64,000 nucleotides of DNA. Origin: Acanthosoma haemorrhoidale (lineage: Eukaryota; Arthropoda; Insecta; Hemiptera; Acanthosomatidae). Location of the stretch: contig OV884011.1 in NCBI GenBank assembly GCA_930367205.1, positions 115,131,866-115,195,865 of the forward strand, read 5' to 3'. Positions 47,091 through 54,872 of the stretch are shown in pieces. The notes under the pieces are model-generated. The model did not search any database, was not told the DNA's origin, and saw only the letters and a list, made by a program, of their open reading frames with translations. Position numbers and translations under genes: made by a program. Position 1 is the stretch's first letter; each line of letters starts with the position of its first letter.

Positions 47091-47350
47091 TATACGGGGC
47101 CTTTCAGTGATCTATTTACAGTTTCATCGCTTTAAACAAAATTTACAGAAGAATATTTTTCAAACTTTTATTCATAGAACATGTCTATTTGGATTTCCCA
47201 TTAAGTAATCAAGAATCGAAACTCTGGTTTGAAAAATAGTGTCCTCCAAATGATGCCCATTTGGGCGCATACACTCTTCGAGCCTTTCTCGAAAGTTCAG
47301 CATCACCCGCTGAACCATTTGTCGAGGGATAGCTGCCATCTCTCGTTGTT
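47091..47350 (-). mobile_element. DNA transposon 3' remnant
   Basis: TATACGGGGCCTTTCAGTGA at 47091 looks like a transposon terminus: it lies 80 bp beyond the transposase stop, as TIRs usually do. The matching terminus was not found, so the other end has been lost, probably at the junction with the gag element near 47350-47410. Confidence 0.5.
47172..47346 (-). pseudogene. DDE transposase C-terminal fragment
   Basis: The minus strand reads EMAAIPRQMVQRVMLNFRER, LEECMRPNGHHLEDTIFQT and ends at a stop at 47172. This matches the conserved tail of arthropod Tc1/mariner-superfamily transposases ('nGgHfeH' type ending). The catalytic part is not present. It belongs to the same broad transposase group as the relic at 12615-13066, but the two tails are clearly different lineages. 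Confidence 0.65.
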
Positions 47351-47710
47351 TGAGCCTATCTAAAATTTAAAAACAGAAAACTTTATGTTAAAAAAAGAAG
47401 AAAATTATTTCTGGCTATCGCTGCTACTGCTACCTATGAGATACAGCAGGAACGACCTCGCGCGTTGGACACCGGTTATGGGGTTTGATCTCTAAGTCCT
47501 TATCGTTTTCTGTATAGTGAATGCGATTGCTAGCTGTTCTCATAGACAGTTTAGTTCTCTCTTTGTTGTTCTTGTCTTGGTTGGGGATTGAAATATTTTC
47601 TTTGTTCATGGGGTTTCCATGATTGGTTGTGTCTCTCATTATTGTCTCGGTTATAGTTTGGGGTATATTGTCGGTTATTTTGTTGCGGATTTTGTTGTAT
47701 TTGGCCAGAT

Positions 47711-48546
47711 CGCTGCGGGTGCGGGTGGGTGATAGCTTCACCGAAGCTGTGCCACTGACCTGTGGAGTACCCCAAGGAGCCGTCTTATCCCCTGTACTAT
47801 TCAACGTATACACGTCTGAGATTGTCGGAGCCCGGTACAAAAATACCACAGTAACTGCTTTCGCAGATGACATAGCGGTGTACAGTAGCAGCATGAGTGC
47901 CAAGGTAGCTCTAAGACAGGCTGAAGCAGCCTATAACCAGATCAGTAAGAGATTGGGGAGACTCAATATCTCTGTAAACGTGGGTAAGACTGACTGTGTA
48001 ATTTTCTCTTTTCAAAAGGGAAAAAGCCCGCTCCCTACTAGTTACATAGTAGGAACGGAGGAAAATTCACCAGCCAACAACCTAGTATATCTGGGAATTA
48101 AAATGGACAGACACCTCCATTTTAGTAACCATTTTGCGAAGAAGTTGAAGCATACACGCATGAAGTCTTAACGGCTTACGCACTTATTGACTTCCCCCAA
48201 TCTATCACTACGTCTCAAGCTACTGATTTACAAGAGCATACTCAGGCCTACTCTGCTGTATGGTGCACCACTATTTCGTTATCTGACGTATACGACAGCT
48301 AAGAAACTCCAACAATTCCAAAACGGGAAACTGATGAAAGTGGTCAGAGGTACTTCATTCGAGCAGCGAAGAAACAGTGAGCTGCATGAGATATTTGAGC
48401 TGCCTACGGTGGATGAATTCATCCAGCGTAGACATATCAAATTTTTCGACTCATTACAATATTTAACAAACCCGGTGTTTAACACTATAACCCCCGCTCC
48501 GTTCCCCCATCGATGGCAGGACGCAGTCGCGGCTGGAACACTCTAG
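47711..48546 (+). pseudogene. jockey-like LINE ORF2 (RT C-half), one in-frame stop
   Basis: The insertion starts inside the RT. From about 47728 the frame carries SFTEAVPLTCGVPQGAVLSP, VLFNVYTSEI and TAFADDIAVYSS (intact FADD catalytic box), then the thumb region NLVYLGIKMDRHLHFSNHF. A TAA at 48169 interrupts the frame; after it the same frame continues LSLRLKLLIYKSILRPTLLY, AKKLQQFQNGKLMKVVRGTS, LPTVDEFIQRRHIKFF and NPVFNTITPAPFPHRWQ to a stop at 48544. Endonuclease and the N-terminal RT half are lost by 5' truncation. The last blocks match the relics at 6611-6863 and 13784-14110, so all three are one family, related to but distinct from the LINE at 25-30 kb. Confidence 0.88.
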
Positions 48547-48628
48547 TCCTAGGTTCTAGGTAGAGATTTAGTTTGTTTTGTTTTGTTTTGTTCCTAGTGT
48601 TTAGTGTTTGGTGTCGGTGACAAATCGA

Positions 48629-48646
48629 AGGTGAATCTCATCACCT
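48629..48646 (+). other. LINE 3'-UTR hairpin, copy A
   Basis: AGGTGA, loop ATCTCA, TCACCT. The stem is identical to the hairpins at 6901 and 48703; the loop differs. Confidence 0.65.
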
Positions 48647-48702
48647 AGTGTGAATACAAAAAAAAAAAAAAAAAAATTTGTATTTGGCGGTGACAAAAAG
48701 AA

Positions 48703-48720
48703 GGTGAGCCTTATCACCTA
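48703..48720 (+). other. LINE 3'-UTR hairpin, copy B
   Basis: AGGTGA, loop GCCTTA, TCACCT, lying 15 bp after the middle TSD. It shows that copy B is the 3' UTR of a related element. Confidence 0.65.
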
Positions 48721-49743
48721 GTGTGAATATAAGACTGAGTACTATTAACAACATCAAAAAAATTATTGTATTATGCACTCCTCCAAATGCATTTAAATGC
48801 AGGAAGAGGAGAAATTTGTAAGTCGATTATTATCTTGTTATTTTTCTTTTGTACATTGTATTTGAGGTTTTGAAATAAAAAAAAACAAAAAAAAAAAAAA
48901 TTGTATTTGGTCTTGTCTTTGTTCCCATGTTCTTTTAAAATCGGGATCCTGATTTTTTCCTAGGTAGTTGGGATTTCTTTGTCGTTGGTTATGATATTGT
49001 TGTCTTGGTTCATATATTTCCCTATGATAACTTAGTTGGTATTTGTTTCTTATCTCATATTGTTTTCTTCTTTCGTAATGTTTATGAGGGTCAAAGTTTC
49101 TACCTTTATAATTTGATTGTTGGGCTGCGCGCTTTTGAGGTTTATCGTAAATTCTTTCTATAATTTCATCGGTTTCTCTTTTTAGAAATTGTTCAATATC
49201 TTCAAGCGTTTCGTATTTTACGTGGATAAGTTGCGCGTTTAATTCTGGGTGTAAATGTCGCTTACAATGGGTAGCTATTTGTAAATCGTATTCAACCATT
49301 TTTGCATTTTTTTGTTCTAAAGTAAATTCGTCATTAGTTCTGATTCTAGCCCTTAAATCCTCTAGTAGGATCATTAGTCTGTCAATATATGTTAAAGGAT
49401 GTTCATTGTAATAGGGTTTGGTTTCATAGATTTCACAAATGCTTTTCTTTTTAATGCCGTTTAGTAATTGGTCTATGTTAGTATAAAATGTTTTACATGA
49501 TCTCGCTTTTCCTACAAGTTTATTACGGACGTGTGCTAATAATCTTTGATGGTTTCCTATTCTATTTGAATTATTAGCATTGCATGAATATTCGAATACT
49601 AAGTTTATACTGCCAATAAAATCTACTAAAGTGTCGGATGACCCATCGAAAGTTGGGATCAAATGAAAATCTGAATCTTTAAATTATGTAATTAGTTCCG
49701 TCCATTTCTTCTGTTTCTGTAATGTGTCAGTTACTGATGTCAT

Positions 49744-50034
49744 AAAGTCAGAATGTGTATAATAATTGTATTTACCAAGTGAATGATGTCTTCAGTGAAG
49801 TCCAGTTTTCTTTCTTCCTTCAACTTCCTCAGATATGTAACAAATTTCTTTAGGGTATTACCTGGTGAAAATCTATTGAAATAGATCGGTACCCAATATC
49901 GGTGAAGTCCTGTCCTGTGGGGTTTCTTTCCAGAGGTATTTGCATCGGTCTTCTCACGCTATTGGAGGTGTCTCACTGTCCGTTGCCAAATGAGGGATCT
50001 CTAGATGGTGGACTCCCGTGAATTTACTGCCAGG
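49744..50034 (-). other. leader between primer-binding site and gag
   Basis: Untranslated region of the Ty3-like relic. No frame is conserved. TGAAGTCCAGTTTTC-type sequence near 49796 has no evident role. Confidence 0.45.
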
Positions 50035-50052
50035 TGCCTGTTCGGTGCGCCA
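50035..50052 (-). other. primer-binding site of the Ty3-like element
   Basis: In minus sense TGGCGCACCGAACAGGCA follows the LTR end directly. TGG is what a tRNA 3' CCA would pair with. I cannot name the tRNA from the sequence alone. Confidence 0.55.
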
Positions 50053-50317
50053 GTTAAATAATCTTGTTCGAGGATAGTATTTTAAAAAACTTTATTATGA
50101 ATAACAATCAAAACACTGGTATATATACAAATATTAATGAATTACAGCACTAGAACATTCCTTGCCTAAGGCAAAAGGACAAGTGTGTTTTTGAAGGCCC
50201 TGGCAGGTAGCAAAGGGTTAGAGGAAGGGTTGTAAAAGAGGGACAAATGCAAAGGAAGGGTAGACCTTCCTCAACTGAAGTACACATTTCAGCTAAAAAC
50301 GAATATTATATAACTGA
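50053..50317 (-). mobile_element. 5' LTR of the Ty3-like gag element
   Basis: In minus sense the proposed LTR runs from AGTTATATAATATTCG (50317) to ATTATTTAAC (50053), so the ends are short inverted AGTTA/TAACT, as in some insect Ty3 groups. Inside are a TATA box (GTATATATAC, about 50120-50130) and AATAAA at 50091-50096, in the right order. The start is inferred from the terminal symmetry only, and no second LTR is present, so the outer border could be further away. Confidence 0.5.
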
Positions 50318-50530
50318 CGTTTCGGACTTCGTTAGTCCATCCACATATCGCTGTTCCGGAATCATAATGACGCAACTGTAAAAATTGAAATTTTACAGGA
50401 CAAGAAAATAATAAAATAATTTCACTTTGTCAATTAGAATGGCCCAGTAGTTCAAACCCCTTCATTCAATATATAGTTAGAGATTACACAATATGGAATC
50501 ATTACATAAATGCACATCGTGCTAGCTCTA

Positions 50531-50913
50531 TTGACCTCATTACTAGAGCGAAACGCCTTTAAATATGCAGTGACAAACAACTTGACTTACTCTAGTATAA
50601 GCCTCATTACTGAAAACATGACAAGTTTTCGTTACGTTCTCAAAATGCAAGACAGCTGGGTTAAGTAAGTTTTAAAAGATTAAAAAAAAGGCATATCCTT
50701 ATCCTTTATCTTCCCATAGTAAATATATTTTTATAATTTAACATAGCTGTGGTAATTATATTAAGCATTACTTATAAAATAAAATACCACTTTTAAGTTC
50801 ATGCATTTTGAGAACGTAACGAAAATTCGACATGTTTTCAGTATTGAGGCTTATACTAGAGGAAGTCAAGTTGTTTGTCGCTGAGCTGCGATTCGCTCTA
50901 GCAATGAGGTCAA
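50531..50913. repeat. inverted repeat, ~115-bp arms, ~150-bp spacer
   Basis: The left arm (50531-50650) and the reverse complement of the right arm (50800-50913) align from TTGACCTCATT through CAACTTGACTT, CTCTAGTATAAGCCTCA and GAAAACATG to CGTTACGTTCTCAAAATGCA, with a small internal gap. Identity is roughly 85 percent. No target duplication is seen outside. It may be a foldback-type element. The overlapping frames at 50768-51137 result from this structure and are not called. Confidence 0.75.
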
Positions 50914-51133
50914 GTCGATTTCGCTTTTCGTTCGTATTCAAGCTGCAGACAAATCCGACATTAACCTTCGGCAAACATTTACTTAACCTTACGACTGCTC
51001 CACCCTCGCTGGAGGTCAGACTCCGCGCCCTGTCTGACCTAATTACCGAGTTACCCTTCTCAAGCCAAGAAATCATGGATTTATTGGTAACGAAGCTCTA
51101 TTCGTTTTGCCAGAAACTCTATCATAAAAATTG

Positions 51134-51450
51134 GTAATAAGGAATTTCTAATCGAGCTTAGATACCAATAATAAGCTCATAGGGATTAAATATCGAGTTG
51201 AAGCTCGGGATACGACGGGATACGGGCCATACCAGAGTGACCCATGGCTTCCTAACGGCAGTGAAACCCCCTATTCCTGTAGATGCTGGGGATTTGAGCT
51301 CACGGTCAAGCATATTTGGTCGAATATCCTGAGAATGAAAAGGAGGAGAGATCCTTTCTTTCCGAAGCACTTGCCTATTCAGATGGCACAATATCTGCAA
51401 TACCCAACTTCCTTGACTCCCAAAGAAAACTTCAATATTTTTAATCAATG
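51134..51450 (+). pseudogene. LINE C-terminal relic (region after RNase H)
   Basis: The plus strand reads GHTRVTHGFLTAVKPP, then after a frameshift near 51265 PYSCRCWGFELTVKHIWSNI and later PKHLPIQMAQYLQ. This fits the end of RNase H-bearing non-LTR elements: 'LRIGHTRLTHGYL ... C-x2-C ... TVEHIL..C'. Several Cys/His positions are changed (WSNI where a Cys is expected). RT and RNase H core are not recognisable upstream. Poly(A) and TSD not found. A different LINE group from the jockey-like and R1-like copies. Confidence 0.6.
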
Positions 51451-53041
51451 CTCATTTAAGCTATTATCTCATTATTTATTTTTTCTGACTCTTTTACTTT
51501 GTATCTTTTTTTACTGGCATACGTTTTTCTTTGTGATTATTCCAATTTTTGTCATGGGTTTGTTTTTAACAAGTTCTTTTTTTATATCTGTAAGTTTTAA
51601 CTTGAAATAAAAAAATAATGGTTTTTGTTTTCTTTTTATAGGAAAGAGAGTTAAGTTTTAGAGAAGCGTAGCCCTGTCCGTATTAGTTAATGCTGTTTCT
51701 TCTAGTTAAGAATCGTGCTGCTGGATACTATTGATTATTGTGTGTTAAAATAAAATGTTTTTGGTATTTTATTTTTAAAATTAGCTATATTTGATTTAAA
51801 TATGATACCTTCAATTCATCAAATTGATCAAGTTAACTGTGATAAAAGCGCATTCGGTACGGTTTCATTACGATTACTAAACGATTTATTGACAGTTTTG
51901 AAGGTTTTTTTAAAAATAATAGTCTACTAGAGCCGTTAAAGTACACTGATGTTACGAAATTGGAGTAATGACAAAGAAAAATAATATTATTTGTTAGTTA
52001 AAAAAGGGGAACAAATAAATAATGATTAAAAAATAGATAACTAATTTAAATGATCATCGATTCAGTATGCTGAAGTATATACTGATTAGGCATATAAGTA
52101 TGCTGAATACGTTTTTACTATGTAATTATAATCCACTATAGCCCTGACACATACAACAAGAGCCCGGATTTCTAAGTATTAAAAAAAATCAATACGCAGA
52201 TTATATAGAAAAACGTGAAGCGACAATTCTACAAATATCCAATGAAACAGCTAAAATATTTTAATATTATATTGTGCAGTGAAAGGAAAAAAAATCCCAT
52301 AGCACATTTTAATCTGACAAAGAAATTGGAGGAGAAAACTGGAAATTATTACAAATTTTGTTGTATTTTTTGTTCATACCGAGATATGAAAAGAATACAT
52401 ACCACCATTAGAAGCAGAAAATCAATGTAGTTTATGATCAAAAACATAAACTAACATAAAAAACTTTTTTTAAAACCAAAAAAAGAAAATAGACAAACAA
52501 TAAAAGGAAAACAATGAAAACAAAGAATTACATAATTAAAATATATAAGTAATTTCCATATAAAAAAAAACAAGCTTCATTAGGAATACATATTTTTAGA
52601 AACCTTATGGTCCGTCAATAGCATATTTTTACAATTTGTAGATGATCTCCCGACAGAAGTTATCAGAATAAATTTATATGCACCTAAAATCATCGGATGT
52701 GCTCAATGTCACAGAGAAAAATCGCCCAATATTTAAAAATTTCGTCAACATTTCCCACTAATACCGAAATGCTTCCTAATACAGTCTTACAGTCTGAATT
52801 AATAAAAGTCAGATGATTACTTTATGGGCCTACCATCTACTTCATCTACTCTTTGGGCCTTGCCACATCTTTCAAATACTTCACTAAAATCAGTTTTAAA
52901 CATACATAAATTTTCTACAAAAAAAACAACAGCCACATGAATCTTGAAACCAGTGGCCGATTCCAACAGGAAATGGTAATGATTTTTATTTAAAGAAGTC
53001 AGTTCATTTTTTAAGGAATTTCAGCTCCAACATCGCCTTTT
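51451..53041. other. unassigned AT-rich region
   Basis: Nothing recognisable. The 91-codon frame at 51335-51610 starts in the LINE relic and runs into AT-rich Phe/Leu-rich sequence. Confidence 0.4.
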
Positions 53042-53263
53042 CACACCATCTTGGGAATGGGTTATTTAGCGCTTAAGTGCACACTTGCTGCTGAGTCTCT
53101 GGCACTTACTTTCGTGATCGGAAATAAAAAAGGAAGAGTAAAATCTTCCAGCCCCTATCCGACAATTCACAACAGATGGGGTAGGTACATCGGCCGGCCT
53201 ACATTTAAAGAGGGGTTTATGGCATGCCGACAGTCGGTCCGCTAAACTCCCCATGTCGGGGGG
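53042..53263. other. GC-richer fragment of unknown origin
   Basis: A patch with CATCGGCCGGCCTAC and CCCCATGTCGGGGGG differs in composition from its surroundings. It ends exactly where the LINE-derived arm at 53264 begins. No family recognised; the frames on both strands are mirror images. Confidence 0.35.
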
Positions 53264-53428
53264 ATGAACATATAACAATATATTGCTAATCAGGACGTAA
53301 ATACATCTTATTTGGTATACTATAATACTGAAAAAGTATAAAAATACTAGAGTATCACAATTACTTATAGCCCAATCAGGTAGATTGTAATTTTATCTTA
53401 ATAAAAATTGTTAAAATATTAAAAAAAT
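53264..53428 (+). mobile_element. truncated LINE 3' end (25-kb family), inverted partner of 54072-54200
   Basis: 53264-53392 is the reverse complement of 54072-54200 with one mismatch in 129 bp. In plus sense it ends like the LINE 3' UTR (CAATCAGGTAGATTGTAATT) and continues with AATAAA and an A run to about 53428. So it is best read as a plus-strand, extremely 5'-truncated copy. No TSD was found. Confidence 0.6.
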
Positions 53429-54032
53429 ACTAGAAGAATCACCTCCTCCGTTGTCTGACCTACTTGGACAAATAAGTGTTAGTTTTAACTTTTATCACAT
53501 TAATCTATCATCTAATCATCTAACTAAGGTAAATATCTTGTTTTTAAATAATTTGAGTTGCCTATTATTCACTACGTGCTTTTTGATATGGCTATCATTA
53601 TTAACCAAGTTAATATACTCACTTTTTACGAGATTTAATTACAACTATAGCACTAAGTTTTTAGAGCCATATTTATTCCATGAATGGAATAGTTGATCAC
53701 AATATCATTGTTTCCGATATTTTTTTTTTAATTATACCATTTTTGCGAATTATTAACACCTACTAAATTATTTTGTCACGTATATCATGTGCTAAATTGT
53801 ATAATGTTGTAAAGTGAAGGAACAGTATTGAGAGGCGCCGAGTGTGCTAACGCCCCCTTTTCTTTTTGATCACTTATAATTGAAATTCAAACAGATGAAA
53901 TGAATATTTCAATAAATAAAATATTGACCAAAAACCTTCGGGATCGACTGGAACCACATTTAAATTTAAGACATTATTGTCTTACAAGACAATTACATTA
54001 CATTACAAAGACCATTATTGTCAGTTGCAAAT
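53429..54032. other. unassigned spacer between two LINE copies
   Basis: AT-rich, no domain in the 81-codon plus frame at 53451-53696. Confidence 0.4.
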
Positions 54033-54872
54033 AACATAATATTTTTTGATAAAACAACTTTATTATGATGTAATTACAATCTACCTGATTGGGCTATAAG
54101 TAATTGTGATACTCTAGTATTTTTATACTTTTTCAGTATTATAGTATACCAAATAAGATATATTTACGTCCTGATTAGCAATATATTGTTATATGTTCAT
54201 TGGGCAATAAGTAATTGTGATAAATGTTTTCATTCATACCATATTTACAATTCATCATTCACTCGCTCATACATGCAGTATTAACAGCCCAGAGACCTCC
54301 CATATCCACATGGTTGTCACCTCCCTCTCATGAGAAAGAGGAAGCGGAGTCTTGGAAAGTCCCTCACGCTCCTCCGTCAGCCCTGTCACCGCGTACGAAC
54401 CAGTGTAGGCTGACGAAGAGTGCAAGAGCCACATACGCTCAGGACATGATTGGAGAAACTGGCCATTGCTAGGATTCCTATTGTTATGCATTTATAGCAG
54501 GTCACGAGGCCACTGCCGTTTTAGTCTCCGAGGAGGATAATAGGGATGAGTGGTGCAGTGTAATGACTGTGCTAGGGGATAGGGTGGTTGGATAGGTTAC
54601 TATGGGATTTCGTGAACTTGGAAGGGGTGAGTTCGAGAATGTAAGGTATATTAAGATCACCATGAAGGGTTTTGTTGCTGACGTAATAAGGGGAATTTAC
54701 TATTTTTCTCAGCACGTTTGATTGAAAGGGTTAGATACTCTTGATGTTCGACTTTTTTGCTGCCCTTCATAGCTCTATTCTGTATGTCCAGATTGGCTTA
54801 TGGATAACTTTGTAAATTAGTAATTTATTTTCTATCGAAAGATGGAATGTTCTTTGAAGTAAACATAATATT
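54033..54872 (-). mobile_element. 5'-truncated LINE (25-kb family) with 11-bp TSD
   Basis: AACATAATATT at 54033-54043 and 54862-54872 bounds 818 bp (54044-54861). In minus sense it matches the C-terminal coding part and 3' UTR of the full-length LINE (25480-26115), beginning inside the post-RT region. Relative to the full-length element, the 3' UTR contains an extra ~90-bp block (54111-54200) between two near-copies of GGGC(A/T)ATAAGTAATTGTGATA. Frames are broken by many changes. This shares the ~36-bp duplication with the 8.5-kb copy. Confidence 0.88.

Larger units (their letters stand above)
47695..48910 (+). mobile_element. two LINE insertions at one target site (three TSD copies)
   Basis: TTGTATTTGG occurs at 47695-47704, 48679-48688 and 48901-48910. 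Between the first two lies copy A (47705-48678: RT, C-terminus, 3' UTR, A tail at 48658-48677). Between the last two lies copy B (48689-48900: only a 3' UTR that starts just before the hairpin, with a longer 3' end and an A-rich tail). Both are in plus orientation, opposite to gag. The sequence of gag is continuous across the site when one TSD is counted once. Confidence 0.9.
47410..49743 (-). pseudogene. Ty3-like gag gene split by LINE insertions
   Basis: The frame begins at the ATG at 49743, just after the leader. A TAA stop at 49684-49686 interrupts it after 19 codons; the frame then continues FKDSDFHLIPTFDGSSDTLV, a capsid-type start of gag in Ty3-like elements. It goes on with LLAHVRNKLVGKARS, YIDRLMILLEDLRAR and FTLEQKNAKMVEYDLQIATH and a basic, Gln/Asn/Tyr-rich C-terminal part, with no CCHC knuckle visible. 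At 48911 the frame is cut by two LINE copies and resumes at 47704 with another Gln/Asn-rich stretch to a stop near 47549. Protease, RT and integrase are missing; the element is truncated by about 47410. It is an endogenous relic. Confidence 0.8.

Noticed and set aside
47430..47903. 157-codon minus-strand frame
   Set aside because: It joins the antisense of a LINE RT to an alternative frame of gag, crossing an insertion border at 47704, so it cannot be one ancestral gene.
50768..51137. Overlapping 100-codon frames on both strands
   Set aside because: They mirror each other and cover the right arm of an inverted repeat; no domain on either strand.
53264..54200. DNA transposon with 129-bp terminal inverted repeats
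   Set aside because: The right arm is part of a LINE 3' UTR bounded by its own 11-bp TSD, so the arms are better read as two opposed LINE copies.
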